Positions 28,049-38,321 of a stretch of DNA of 64,000 nt are shown piece after piece; the first letter of the stretch is position 1; every line of letters begins with the position of its first letter. The notes beneath the pieces are model-generated. The model did not search any database and had not been told where the DNA came from. It was given only the letters and a program-made list of their open reading frames with translations. The translations under genes and the position numbers were made by a program. Source of the stretch: Couchioplanes azureus (GTDB taxonomy: Bacteria > Actinomycetota > Actinomycetes > Mycobacteriales > Micromonosporaceae); NCBI RefSeq assembly GCF_014648355.1, contig NZ_BMQY01000005.1, positions 186,001 to 250,000 on the forward strand. The letters are read 5' to 3'.

Positions 28049-30844
28049 GTGACAGACCAGCACGGCCAGATCGACCCCGACGGCCCCGACGCCGCCCTGC
28101 GCGCCGACATCCGCCGCATCGGCCGGCTTCTCGGCCAGACCCTGGCCCGGCAGGAGGGCAAGCCGCTGCTCGACCTCGTCGAGGAGGTCCGGGCCCTGGT
28201 GCGCACGGACGCACCGGCCGCGGCCGAGCGCCTCGCCGCGATGGACGTCATGACCGGCACCAAGCTGGCCCGGGCGTTCTCCACCTACTTCCACCTGGCG
28301 AACATCACCGAGCAGGTGCACCGGGCGCGCGACCTGCAGCGCCGCCGCGCCCGCGACGGCGGCTGGCTGGACCAGGCCGCGAAGCGGATCGCCGAGAAGG
28401 GCGTGCCCGCCGACGAGATCGCCGCGGCCGCCCGCCGGCTCGCCGTACGCCCGGTCTTCACCGCCCACCCGACCGAGGCGGCCCGGCGCTCGATCCTGTC
28501 GAAGCTGCGCCAGCTCGCCGACTCCCTGGACGCCGAGGCCGCGGCCGCCATCCTCTACGGCGCCACCGACACGACCGGGTCGACGCGCCGTTTCGCCGAG
28601 CTCATCGACCTGCTGTGGCAGACGGACGAGCTGCGCCTGGACCGGCCGGACCCGACGGACGAGGCCCGTAACGCCGTCTACTACCTCAAGGACCTCTACG
28701 CCGAGGCCGCGCCGCAGGTCCTCGACGACCTCGCCGAGACGCTGCGCCAGCTCGGTGTCGAGACCGCGCCCACGGCGCGGCCGCTGACCTTCGGCTCGTG
28801 GATCGGCGGCGATCGCGACGGCAACCCGTTCGTCACGCCCGCGGTCACCCGCGAGGTGCTGATCATCCAGCACGAGCACGGCATCCAGGCCACCGAGGCG
28901 GCGATGGACGCGCTCATCGACGAGATCTCGGTGTCCCGGCGGCTGCGCGGGGTCTCCCTGGACCTGTCGGCGAGCCTGGCGGCCGACCTGGACGCGCTGC
29001 CCGAGGTGGCGCCGCGCTTCCGGCGGGTGAACGCCGAGGAGCCGTACCGTCTCAAGGTCCGGTGTGTGAAGGCGAAGCTGGCCAACACCCGCCGGCGGCT
29101 GCAGCACGGCACCGCCCACGTGCCGGGCCGCGACTACCTGGGCAGCGACGAGCTCATCGCCGACCTGGAGCTGATCCGGGCGTCCCTGGCCCGCAACTCC
29201 GGGCAGCTCACCGCGATCGGCACGGTCGCGTCGGCCATCCGGACGGCCTCCGCGTTCGGCCTCCAGCTCGCCACCCTCGACGTCCGTGAGCACGCGGAGC
29301 GCCACCACGAGGTGCTGGCCCAGATGTACGCGCGGGTCGGCGAGGTGGACGACTACCACGCGCTGAGCCGCGAGGAGCGCACCAAGCTGCTCAGCACCGA
29401 GCTGACCGGGCGGCGCCCGCTGGCGGCGGGGGACATCCCGCTCACCGACTCCGCCCGCAAGACCTTCGACGTCTTCACCACCATCCGCGAGTCGCAGGAC
29501 CGCTTCGGCGCCGACGTGATCGAGTCGTACATCATCTCGATGACCCTCGGCGTCGACGACGTGCTCGCCGCGGCGGTCCTGGCCCGCGAGGCCGGCCTGA
29601 TCGACATCCACACCTCGCGGGCGCGGATCGGCATCGTGCCGCTGCTGGAGACCCCGGCGGAGCTGGACGCGGGCGGTGACCTGCTCGACGAGATGCTGTC
29701 CCTGCCGGCCTACCGGGAGATCGTCCGGGCGCGCGGCGACCTGCAGGAGGTCATGCTCGGCTACTCCGACAGCAACAAGGAGGCCGGCATCACCACCAGC
29801 CAGTGGTCGATCCACAAGGCGCAGCGGGCGCTGCGCGACGTGGCGGCCCGGCACGGGGTACGCCTGCGCCTCTTCCACGGCCGCGGCGGCACGGTCGGGC
29901 GGGGCGGCGGTCCCACCCACGAGGCGATCCTGGCCCAGCCGTACGGCACCCTCGACGGCGCCATCAAGGTGACCGAGCAGGGCGAGGTCATCTCGGACAA
30001 GTACACGCTGCCCGCGCTGGCCCGGGAGAACCTGGAGCTGACCGTGGCCGCGGTGCTCCAGGCGACCCTGCTGCACACGGAGCCGTCGGTGGACCCGCAG
30101 TCGCTGTCCCGGTGGGACGCGGCCATGGACACCGCCTCGGAGGCGGCATTCCGGCGGTACCGGTCGCTGGTGGAGAATCCCGACCTGCCGGCGTACTTCT
30201 GGGCGGCGACCCCGACCGAGCTGCTCGGCGCGCTCAACATCGGTTCGCGCCCGGCGAAGCGCCCGAACGCGGACGCCGGGCTGGGCGGCCTGCGGGCGAT
30301 CCCGTGGGTCTTCGGCTGGACCCAGACCCGGCAGATCGTCCCCGGCTGGTTCGGCGTCGGCACCGGCCTGGCCGCGGTCCGCGAGGCCGGCGGCGCCGAC
30401 GTCCTGCGGGAGATGTACGCCGACTGGCAGTTCTTCCGCACCTTCGTCTCGAACGTGGAGATGATGCTGACCAAGACCGACCTCACCATCGCCCGGCGCT
30501 ACGTCGAGACGCTGGTGCCGGAGGGTCTTCAGCCCATCTTCGCCACCATCGAGCAGGAGTACGACAAGACGGTGCGCGAGGTCCTGGCCGTCACCGGGCG
30601 GGAGCGACTGCTCGCCGCGCAGCCGGAGCTGTCGCGCACGCTGGGGGTCCGCGACACGTATCTGGAGCCGCTGCACCACCTCCAGGTGGCCCTGCTGCGG
30701 CAGTACCGCGACCTCGGCGACGCCGGCCGTCAGCCCGCCACCGCACCGGGCACGCGCCGGGTGCCGTCGGACTCGACGGCGCTGGAGCGGGCGCTGCTCA
30801 CCACGGTGAACGGCATCGCCGCCGGCATGCGCAACACCGGCTGA
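28049..30844 (+). CDS. ppc: Phosphoenolpyruvate carboxylase
   Basis: A 931-residue enzyme that carboxylates phosphoenolpyruvate to oxaloacetate to replenish the TCA cycle. Catalytic regions are intact: VFTAHPTEA with the active-site histidine (near 139), GGDRDGNPFVT, VMLGYSDSNKEAG, FHGRGGTVGRGGGPT and RAIPWVFGWTQTRQIVPGW; the C-terminus ends MRNTG as in the family. The GTG at 28049 has AAGGAG 7 bases upstream; the frame is open further but lacks conservation. It fits functionally with icd, mdh and sucCD further right. Confidence 0.98.
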   Translation: MTDQHGQIDPDGPDAALRADIRRIGRLLGQTLARQEGKPLLDLVEEVRALVRTDAPAAAERLAAMDVMTGTKLARAFSTYFHLANITEQVHRARDLQRRRARDGGWLDQAAKRIAEKGVPADEIAAAARRLAVRPVFTAHPTEAARRSILSKLRQLADSLDAEAAAAILYGATDTTGSTRRFAELIDLLWQTDELRLDRPDPTDEARNAVYYLKDLYAEAAPQVLDDLAETLRQLGVETAPTARPLTFGSWIGGDRDGNPFVTPAVTREVLIIQHEHGIQATEAAMDALIDEISVSRRLRGVSLDLSASLAADLDALPEVAPRFRRVNAEEPYRLKVRCVKAKLANTRRRLQHGTAHVPGRDYLGSDELIADLELIRASLARNSGQLTAIGTVASAIRTASAFGLQLATLDVREHAERHHEVLAQMYARVGEVDDYHALSREERTKLLSTELTGRRPLAAGDIPLTDSARKTFDVFTTIRESQDRFGADVIESYIISMTLGVDDVLAAAVLAREAGLIDIHTSRARIGIVPLLETPAELDAGGDLLDEMLSLPAYREIVRARGDLQEVMLGYSDSNKEAGITTSQWSIHKAQRALRDVAARHGVRLRLFHGRGGTVGRGGGPTHEAILAQPYGTLDGAIKVTEQGEVISDKYTLPALARENLELTVAAVLQATLLHTEPSVDPQSLSRWDAAMDTASEAAFRRYRSLVENPDLPAYFWAATPTELLGALNIGSRPAKRPNADAGLGGLRAIPWVFGWTQTRQIVPGWFGVGTGLAAVREAGGADVLREMYADWQFFRTFVSNVEMMLTKTDLTIARRYVETLVPEGLQPIFATIEQEYDKTVREVLAVTGRERLLAAQPELSRTLGVRDTYLEPLHHLQVALLRQYRDLGDAGRQPATAPGTRRVPSDSTALERALLTTVNGIAAGMRNTG

Positions 30845-30862
30845 GGAGGGCCTGGTCAGGGC

Positions 30863-30915
30863 GGTGTTCACCCTGGGACATAGGCCCGTCTCAGGGGTGA
30901 CTCGGGGTGAACACC
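30863..30915. promoter_or_regulatory. Paired GGTGWWCACC dyads upstream of ABC operon
   Basis: Two near-palindromic 10-mers, GGTGTTCACC (30863-30872) and GGTGAACACC (30906-30915), are 43 bp apart, close to four helical turns. Together with the adjacent C/G they also form an 11-bp inverted repeat. They lie between the ppc stop and the -10 element of the transporter operon and look like a double operator for a dimeric repressor, perhaps of GntR type, as often found with such ABC genes. A role as ppc terminator is the alternative. Confidence 0.55.
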
Positions 30916-30941
30916 TGATCCGCGGAGATGACAGGTCTCCC

Positions 30942-30954
30942 TAGGCTGTCAGCC

Positions 30955-30957
<3 letters not shown>
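30942..30957 (+). promoter_or_regulatory. Likely leaderless start of ABC operon
   Basis: TAGGCT (30942-30947) is followed by exactly 7 bases and then the GTG start. No good ribosome site precedes the GTG. The same spacing occurs at padR and purN, so the mRNA probably begins at the start codon. No clear -35 is visible. Confidence 0.5.
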
Positions 30958-31861
<904 letters not shown>

Positions 31862-31869
<8 letters not shown>

Positions 31870-32725
31870 GGCCAGCGTCATCCATGACATCGGCTACCAG
31901 CGCTACACCGGCCCGAGGCTGGGCCGCGGCGCGGTGCTCGGTGCCATCTACGTGCACGGGCTGCGGGCCGCGTACGGGCTCGGCCGCTCGGCCAAGGCGA
32001 AGATCTTCCCGTGGCTGGTGGTCGCCATCGTCACCCTGGTCGCGGTGATCCTCGCCGCCGTCCGGGCCCAGACCGGGCTGCTGCCGCTCAACTACATCCA
32101 GTTCGCCGACTCGATGAGCTGGCTGATCATCTTCTTCGTCGCCATCGTCGCGCCGGAGCTGGTCTCGCGGGACATGCGCTCCGGGGTGCTGCCGCTCTAT
32201 TTCAGCCGCCCGTTGCGTGCCGCGGACTACGTGGGCGCCAAGGTCGCCGCGATGGTGACCGCGGTCTGGGCGCTGTTGGCCGTACCGCAGTTCATCATCT
32301 TCCTGGGTGCCGCCCTCACCGCCAAGAACGGGATGTCGGACGTCTGGAAGGAGCTCGGCGACCTGCTTCCCGGCTGGGGCTACAGCCTGCTGTGGGCGCT
32401 GGTGTTCACCGGCATCGGCCTGCTCATCGCGTCGCTGACCGGCAAGCGGGCGTTCGCGGCCGGCGGCATCGTCGCGGTGTTCCTGATGACCACGCCGATC
32501 GTCGGCGTGATGATGATCCTGCCGTCGCGGGCCGCGCAGGAGATGGCCGGCCTGGTCAGCCCGATGTCGCTGGTGAGCGGCGTCGGCCAGTGGCTCGTGC
32601 CGGCCGCCAACACGGGCCTCAACATCGGCAGCTACGGCCCGGTGTACGCCATCGAGGCGGTCACGCTGATCGCGACGTGCCTGCTGCTCCTGCTCGCCCG
32701 CTACCGGAGGGTGGCCGCGCTGTGA
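31862..32725 (+). CDS. ABC transporter permease (first pair)
   Basis: A 287-residue membrane protein of the ABC-2 type with about six spans. The N-terminus HDIGYQRYTGPRLGRG is characteristic of ABC permeases adjacent to such ATPases. A conserved RDMRSGVLPLYFSRPLRAADY loop lies between the second and third spans. The ATG overlaps the ATPase gene and the stop overlaps the second ATPase as GTGA, so the four genes form one transcript. Partner of one or both ATPases. Confidence 0.88.
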
Positions 32726-33633
32726 CCACAGTGGACCTGAAGAACGTGTCACGCTGGTACGGCAACGTCGTGGCCGTCAACGACATCAGCATGACCCTGG
32801 AGCCGGGCGTGACCGGCCTGCTCGGCCCGAACGGCGCCGGCAAGACGACCGTGCTGCACATGATGGCGGGCTTCCTCGCCCCCTCGAAGGGGACGCTGAC
32901 CCTCGACGGCGAGTCGACCTGGCGCAACCCGTCGGTCTACCGCAAGCTCGGCCTGGTGGCGGAGCGCGAGGCCGTGCACGGCTTCCTGACCGCCCGCGAG
33001 TTCGTGCTCGCGTCGGCGAAGATGCAGAAGCTGCCCGACCCGGCGGCGGCGACCGAGTGGGCGCTGAACATGGTCGAGATGGCGCCGGCCGCGGACCGCC
33101 GCATCGAGACCTACTCCAAGGGCATGCGCCAGCGCACCCGGGTGGCGGCGGCGCTGGTGCACGAGCCGCGGGTGCTGCTGCTGGACGAGCCGTTCAACGG
33201 CATGGACCCGAGGCAGCGCATGCACATGATGACGCTGCTGCACCAGCTGGGCGACCGCGGCCACACCATCCTGTTCAGCTCGCACATCCTCGAGGAGGTC
33301 GAGCAGGTCTCCGGCACGGTCCAGGTGATCGTGGCGGGCCGGCTGGCGGCCTCCGGCGACTACCGCAAGATCCGCCGCCTGATGACGAACCGCCCGCACG
33401 TCTTCGCGGTGCAGTCGTCGGACGACCGCCGCCTGGCGGTCGCCCTCATCGCGGAGAAGTCGGTCACCGGCGTGGAGATCGATGCGACCGGGATGACGGT
33501 CCGGGCCGGCGACTACGGCAGCTTCACCCGCGCCCTGCCGCGCATCGCCCTGGACTCGGGCATCCGGCTGCGCAAACTGATCCCGTCCGACGAATCCCTG
33601 GAGAGCGTCTTCTCCTACCTGCTGGAGGCCTGA
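32722..33633 (+). CDS. ABC transporter ATP-binding protein (second pair)
   Basis: A 303-residue ABC ATPase: Walker A GPNGAGKTT (about 35-43), signature YSKGMRQRTRVAAALVHEP, Walker B LLLDEPFNGMDPRQ and SSHILEEVEQV. It differs from the first ATPase of the operon enough to be a separate subunit, suggesting either a heterodimeric pump or two exporters. The GTG start is fixed by the GTGA overlap with the permease upstream; a long open extension to the left is out of frame with any conserved sequence. Confidence 0.92.
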   Translation: MTTVDLKNVSRWYGNVVAVNDISMTLEPGVTGLLGPNGAGKTTVLHMMAGFLAPSKGTLTLDGESTWRNPSVYRKLGLVAEREAVHGFLTAREFVLASAKMQKLPDPAAATEWALNMVEMAPAADRRIETYSKGMRQRTRVAAALVHEPRVLLLDEPFNGMDPRQRMHMMTLLHQLGDRGHTILFSSHILEEVEQVSGTVQVIVAGRLAASGDYRKIRRLMTNRPHVFAVQSSDDRRLAVALIAEKSVTGVEIDATGMTVRAGDYGSFTRALPRIALDSGIRLRKLIPSDESLESVFSYLLEA

Positions 33634-33634
33634 C

Positions 33635-34345
33635 ATGTCGACGGTCGCGTGGATCACCGCCCGGGGCCTCTTCGGCCGCCGGCGGGTCCTGCTTCTCCTG
33701 CCGCTGCCGCTGCTGCTGGTCGGCCTGGCCTGGATCTGCCGCACGTACGGCGTCGAGCCGCGGGAGTGGGGCATGCCGGTGCTCGTCGGGCTCGGCCTGG
33801 CGGTGCTGCTGCCGGTCGTGTCGCTGATCGTGGGCACGGGCGTGCTCGGCTCCGAGGTGGACGACGGCACGATCGTGCACATCCTGACCAAGCCGCTGCC
33901 CCGGCGGGACATCATCGTGGCGAAGCTCGGCGTGGCGGTCGTGGTGGCCGCGGCGACGGCCGCGATCCCGCTGTTCGTCGCCGGCTGGCTGGCCGACTCC
34001 CCGGCGCTGGGTGGCGCGCTCGCCGCGGCCGCGGCGGTGGGCGCCTTCGCGTACTCGTCGGTGTTCGTGCTGATGAGCCTGCTGACCCGGCGCCCGGTCC
34101 TGCTGGGCCTGGTCTACATCCTGGTGTGGGAGGGGCTGCTGGGCCGCTTCGTGAGCGGCAGCCGGGTCCTGTCCATCCAGCAGTACGTCATCACGATCGC
34201 CGACAAGATCACCCCGACCGAGCTGCTCACCGGCAAGGTGTCGCTGCCGGTGGCGGTGGTCATGGGTGCGATCTTCGTGCTGGGCTGCGCGGTCGCCTCG
34301 GTGGACCGCCTCCGGTCGTTCTCGGTGGCCGGCGAGACGAGCTAA
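33635..34345 (+). CDS. ABC transporter permease (second pair)
   Basis: A 236-residue ABC-2-type permease with about six spans and the loop GSEVDDGTIVHILTKPLPRR between spans two and three, comparable to the loop in the first permease. The ATG follows the ATPase stop by one base. The gene ends in a 3-base overlap with the convergent membrane protein gene. Last gene of the four-gene operon. Confidence 0.87.
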   Translation: MSTVAWITARGLFGRRRVLLLLPLPLLLVGLAWICRTYGVEPREWGMPVLVGLGLAVLLPVVSLIVGTGVLGSEVDDGTIVHILTKPLPRRDIIVAKLGVAVVVAAATAAIPLFVAGWLADSPALGGALAAAAAVGAFAYSSVFVLMSLLTRRPVLLGLVYILVWEGLLGRFVSGSRVLSIQQYVITIADKITPTELLTGKVSLPVAVVMGAIFVLGCAVASVDRLRSFSVAGETS

Positions 34346-35037
34346 CCGGCGCTCTGTCCCGCACCGTCCGCCCGGCCCCGGACTCCGGCCTCACCGGCCC
34401 GCGCGCCGGCCGTGTCGCCGATCGGCTTGGGGGCGCGCCGGGCGCAGAGGTAGTGCAGGCAGAACTGGGTCAGGCGGGCCCGGGCCTCGGCGCGCTGGCC
34501 GGGCTGCTCGCTGCTGAGCGCCGCCATGGCCTCCGTGATCGCCTTGAGCGTCGTCTGTTTCGTCTTGCCCGGCACGGCGACGGGAGAGGCGTCGCCGATC
34601 CCGTAGACGAGGTCGAGCGTGACCTCCAGCAGTTGCCCGTCGGAGAGCTTCTTCGCCCAGTTCTCGATGCTCCGGCGGGCCACCTGGTCGAGCATCGCGG
34701 CGGTCCAGTCGATGCCCTTGCCGATCAGTGAGGCGGCCCGGCGGCTCTCCGCCGGGCCGCCCCCGCTCCGGCCGCCGAAGTCGGCGCGGACGGCGAGCGA
34801 TCCGGCGACTCCGAAGATCACGCCATTGATCAGATCGTTCTGGGTGGGCGTGAGGATGCCCAGCTGCGCGGGGAGCCAGCCGACGAAGCCACCGCCGGCG
34901 CCCGCGAGGACCAGGTAGCACGCGAATCCGGCGAAGAAGCCCTTGCGGCTCCAGCTGTGCCAGAACTGGTAGGAGCTGAAGGGAAACCCGAACACCGCGA
35001 AGACCGCCGCCGTCACCATTGCCAGGACAAGGGACAT
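34342..35037 (-). CDS. Hypothetical two- to three-TM membrane protein
   Basis: A 231-residue protein. It begins with hydrophobic spans (about 2-20, 34-58, 68-84) separated by short loops, including a glycine-rich GAGGGFVGWLPAQLGILTP, followed by a soluble, helical C-terminal region of about 130 residues and a low-complexity end. I do not recognise the family. The gene is convergent with the ABC operon, sharing three bases at the stops, and its start is near the promoter of the sigma-like gene pair, so it may be co-regulated with neither. Confidence 0.7.
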   Translation of the reverse strand: MSLVLAMVTAAVFAVFGFPFSSYQFWHSWSRKGFFAGFACYLVLAGAGGGFVGWLPAQLGILTPTQNDLINGVIFGVAGSLAVRADFGGRSGGGPAESRRAASLIGKGIDWTAAMLDQVARRSIENWAKKLSDGQLLEVTLDLVYGIGDASPVAVPGKTKQTTLKAITEAMAALSSEQPGQRAEARARLTQFCLHYLCARRAPKPIGDTAGARAGEAGVRGRADGAGQSAG

Positions 35038-35160
35038 GACCTGCTCCGCGGTTTACATGATCTCAGGTTCAGACCCTACAACTCACCGTAGACTCGGCGC
35101 TTGCCTATGAATAACTAGAAGCCGGGCTTAAGCGAGATAACGGGTCGAGGTGGACTCGCG

Positions 35161-35751
35161 ATGGTGGATCAACGACACGCGTCGGGCCGCCACGCCGGGC
35201 AGCCACCGGGTCCGGCCTGGAAATCCCTCAGCTCCGAGGCCGCGGAGCGTCTCCTCCGGGAGATCTGCGCCCACGTGCGCGACCGCTTCCCGGACCGGAT
35301 CGACGACGCGTCCATCGAGGCGCTGGTGACCGACGTCCTCGACCGGTGGCACAGCGGCCCGTTGCGCGACGCCGCCGGCGAACCGGTCCGGGGCCTGCGG
35401 GCCGACGCCAACCGGGCCGCGCTCGCCTGGCTCAAGGAGGCCGGCACGATCCCGGCCGGCAGCCACGAGTACGACGACCTGTTCGCCGAGACGGTCTTCC
35501 ACGGCCAGTTCGACGCGGCGGAGATCCGTGCGGGAATGCGGGACCTCGTGACGGCCGGCCGGGAGCTCGAGTTCCGCATCGTCACGTACTACCTCGACGT
35601 GGCCGAGCTCGACGGCAGACCACCGCTGCCGGCGGCGATCGCCCTCAGGCTGCGGACGCCGGCCCGCCCGCTCACCAAGGAGTCCGTCGAGGACGCCCTG
35701 ACGGACTTCTACAGCCTGCTGGAGTCGCGCCGGGCGCGAGGACCACGGTGA
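35161..35751 (+). CDS. Diverged sigma-like protein, paralog of next gene
   Basis: A 196-residue protein with no obvious family at first sight, but it lines up with the protein of the next gene: RFPDRIDDASIEALVTDVLD with RFSAQLGPGDIEDLASDAI, and FRIVTYYLDVAELDGRPPLP with VKVATYLLDHIQRTGEAPSN. It thus looks like a sigma-like protein whose C-terminal helix-turn-helix has decayed or changed. The ATG has GAGGTGG upstream in an unusually AT-rich leader (35040-35160). The stop overlaps the next start as GTGA. It could regulate or partner its neighbour; untested. Confidence 0.68.
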   Translation: MVDQRHASGRHAGQPPGPAWKSLSSEAAERLLREICAHVRDRFPDRIDDASIEALVTDVLDRWHSGPLRDAAGEPVRGLRADANRAALAWLKEAGTIPAGSHEYDDLFAETVFHGQFDAAEIRAGMRDLVTAGRELEFRIVTYYLDVAELDGRPPLPAAIALRLRTPARPLTKESVEDALTDFYSLLESRRARGPR

Positions 35752-36329
35752 CGGCGCCGGACGATCCGCTCCTGCGCCTGGTACGCGCCTTGCTGGACGA
35801 GAGTGGCGAGGTCCCGGCGGAAAGCTTCCAGGAGGGCTTCGCCGCGCTGCGCGACTACCTGGCGCGCCGGTTCTCGGCACAGCTGGGGCCCGGCGACATC
35901 GAGGATCTCGCCTCGGACGCGATCACCAGGTTCCTCGACGCGGCCCGCCGCGGCCTGCTGAGCACGGACGGCAATCCCACCGGGTACCTGCTGCGGATCG
36001 CCATGCACAACGGCTTCGCCCTGGTCAGAAAGGTAGGGGGCACCGCGGAGCTGGACGGCACCGCGGCCGCGCTGTCGGACGCCGAGGCGGCGGCCCGCCT
36101 GGACCGCCTGGCCACGGTCGACGTGCTGCGCCGGGCCATGCGGCGGGCCCGCCTCGACGGGGACGTCACCGCCGTCAAGGTGGCGACCTACCTGCTCGAC
36201 CACATCCAGCGAACCGGGGAGGCGCCCAGCAACCGGACCACCGGCGACGCTCTCGGGCTCAGCCATGCCGGGGTGGGCAAGGCGCTGCGCCGGCTGCGGG
36301 CCTATCTGGCCGCGGCGTTGGCCGCCTGA
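35748..36329 (+). CDS. ECF-like RNA polymerase sigma factor
   Basis: A 193-residue protein with a region-2-like stretch (GPGDIEDLASDAITRFLDAA, then NPTGYLLRIAMHNGFALVR) and a C-terminal region-4-like helix-turn-helix (TTGDALGLSHAGVGKALRRL). The spacing fits extracytoplasmic-function-type sigma factors, though the -10-binding part is not a textbook match. No anti-sigma factor is adjacent; the overlapping upstream gene is a likely diverged copy instead. The GTG start is set by the GTGA overlap. Confidence 0.72.
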   Translation: MTAPDDPLLRLVRALLDESGEVPAESFQEGFAALRDYLARRFSAQLGPGDIEDLASDAITRFLDAARRGLLSTDGNPTGYLLRIAMHNGFALVRKVGGTAELDGTAAALSDAEAAARLDRLATVDVLRRAMRRARLDGDVTAVKVATYLLDHIQRTGEAPSNRTTGDALGLSHAGVGKALRRLRAYLAAALAA

Positions 36330-36330
36330 C

Positions 36331-36690
36331 TCAGCGGCAGGAGTTGTGCTCGGCGACGATCGACTCCGCCAGCGAGGTGAGGCGGTCGACCTCCTCGGGC
36401 TCGGCCGGCATCGCCGCCTCGGCGATCACCTCGAGCCCCAGGGTGGTCAGCCGCAGCCCGGTCTCCCCGGCGGGCCCGCTGCCGCTGCCGTCCGCGGTCG
36501 CCAGGCCCGTCGACAACAGGGCCGAGCGCGAGCCGAAGGGGAGCAACTGCACCGCGGCCTGGGCGATCGACACCGGCGCACCGTAGAGGTCGGCGAGGAA
36601 GTCACGCAGGTCCGGAGTCAGGAACCGGAGCGCGTCGGCCGCGGACATGTCGCCCGGGTCGTCCTGCTCAGCCATGTCGGCGTGCCTCAT
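36331..36690 (-). CDS. Small hypothetical protein, possible winged helix
   Basis: A 119-residue protein ending convergently with the sigma-like gene, with one base between the stops. The part from FLTPDLRDFLADLYGAPVSI through LRLTTLGLEVIAEA could form a small winged helix, but I do not recognise a family. I chose ATG 36688-36690 because AAGGGAG lies 7 bases upstream; two ATGs about 20-27 bases earlier are also open. The 187 bases upstream, up to the GH26-like gene, hold no gene I can support. Confidence 0.65.
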   Translation of the reverse strand: MRHADMAEQDDPGDMSAADALRFLTPDLRDFLADLYGAPVSIAQAAVQLLPFGSRSALLSTGLATADGSGSGPAGETGLRLTTLGLEVIAEAAMPAEPEEVDRLTSLAESIVAEHNSCR

Positions 36691-36877
36691 TGCCGGGCTC
36701 CCTTCGCGCATCTTCATCACCTCGGTACTAGGCCGCCGGACCCCGCCGTGGAAACCGCGCCGCCGACTTTCCGTGGCCGCCGGAGCGGCCCCGGCGCGAA
36801 CAGCGGGTGGATGAGCACCATTGTCGGCCCGCCCGCAGGCGCGCGGCAGGACTTTCCCGACCCGGACAAACCGCCCT

Positions 36878-38167
36878 TCAGGAGAGGTTGGTGACGACGT
36901 CCACCTGGAAGATCGGCAACTTGCCCAGCTTGCGGTACGCCGCCAGCGACTCCGGCGTCGCATCCACCGACGACTCCCGCCCCTCCTGGTTGTGCGGCGT
37001 GTCGAAGTGCACCATCGCGCGGATCCTCGGGAAGCGCCGGATCTGCCGGCCGACCTCGGTGTAGAACGCCGCCTTGTGGCCCGGGTTCTTCTTCGACGAC
37101 CACACGCCCCACTCTGCCACCATCAGCGGCTTGCCCGGATGCCGCCCGACCGCCCAGTTGTAGAAGCCGGGCCAGGTGGGCCGGGCCGAGGACTGGCGGT
37201 TGAGCAGCTCCGCGAAGTCGCCGTGGCCGTAGCCCGGGTCGCTGTAGGCGTACGTGTCGAAGCCGATCCAGTCCACCACGTCGTCGCCCGGGTACATGTC
37301 GTCGAACCACTTCTGGCTGGTGTGTGGCACGTACGCCATGTGCACCAGCACCGTCACGAGGTTGTCGACCCCGTCCGCGCGCAGCCGTTCCACGACGTAG
37401 CGGAACATGCGCGAGTAGTCGGCCGCCGTGTAGCCGGAGCCCGCCTTCTCCTTGACGTTGTCCTCGGCCTCGTGGTGGACGGTGAAGAAGAACTCCTCCG
37501 GGAACTCCTTCTTGATGTGGGCGGCGAGCTTGTCCAGGAACTTGTCCGTCGCCTTGTCGCCCTTGGCGATCTTGGCCCAGGACGCGCCGCGCGGCTTCCA
37601 GTTGAGGAAGAGGATCCGCTCGCGACCCGGCTCGCGGGCGATCGCCATCTCCTCCTTGGTCGGGAAGAGCTGGTTGTTGCCCCGGTGGTACGCGTGGAAG
37701 ACGTCCTGGTGCCGCTCGGTCTTCTCCTCGAAACGCGCCAGCGCCTGCTCGCCACGCATGTCCGTGAAGGCTCCGGGCGCCACACCCCAGAGCACCCCGC
37801 AGGTGGGGACGAGCTTCTTGCCCGTACGGCAGGATCCGGCCGGCGCCGGCGCCGCGGGAGCGCCGCGCGCGGCCCCGGCGGCCGAGGGCGACGCCGACGG
37901 CGGCAGCGACGGCGCCCCGGACGCGGGCGGCGCCCCGGGCAGCATCGGCACTCCCGGCTCGGCGGGCGACGGCACCCCCCGCGACGCGCCCGGCGCCGAG
38001 GTCGCGGCCGGCCCGGGAAGCACCACCGGGTCGGGGCCGTAGGGCAGGCCGAGCTGGTCGACGCCCCCGGTCCACGCCCAGGAGAGGGTGGCCACGACCG
38101 AGATGCTGAAGACGGTCGTGATGGCGGCGAGGTGCAGGAAGCGGCTGCGGCGCGGTCCACGTCTCAC
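36878..38167 (-). CDS. Secreted GH26-like glycoside hydrolase
   Basis: A 429-residue exported protein: a basic start, one hydrophobic segment (about 12-32, signal or anchor), a 75-residue Pro/Ala/Ser linker, then a TIM-barrel domain. The acid/base glutamate is likely in TVHHEAEDN (about 235) and the nucleophile in LMVAEWGVW (about 352), the pattern of clan GH-A family 26 (beta-mannanase-like). It lies at the left edge of the polysaccharide genes and resembles a second such protein at the other end, so it may trim or release the polymer. GTG start without a clear ribosome site. Confidence 0.82.
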   Translation of the reverse strand: MRRGPRRSRFLHLAAITTVFSISVVATLSWAWTGGVDQLGLPYGPDPVVLPGPAATSAPGASRGVPSPAEPGVPMLPGAPPASGAPSLPPSASPSAAGAARGAPAAPAPAGSCRTGKKLVPTCGVLWGVAPGAFTDMRGEQALARFEEKTERHQDVFHAYHRGNNQLFPTKEEMAIAREPGRERILFLNWKPRGASWAKIAKGDKATDKFLDKLAAHIKKEFPEEFFFTVHHEAEDNVKEKAGSGYTAADYSRMFRYVVERLRADGVDNLVTVLVHMAYVPHTSQKWFDDMYPGDDVVDWIGFDTYAYSDPGYGHGDFAELLNRQSSARPTWPGFYNWAVGRHPGKPLMVAEWGVWSSKKNPGHKAAFYTEVGRQIRRFPRIRAMVHFDTPHNQEGRESSVDATPESLAAYRKLGKLPIFQVDVVTNLS

Positions 38168-38321
38168 GATCGCCCAGTATCGGCATTAAAATCCCTTTTG
38201 TCGACTACCCGACGGCGCCGACCCGCGCCGACCGTCGAGAACGGACGGACCCCGAGCCCCGCTCGACCCCGGGGAGTCCGGCTGCGAAACTGTCCTCAAG
38301 TCACGGCAGGGGGAGTTTTAG

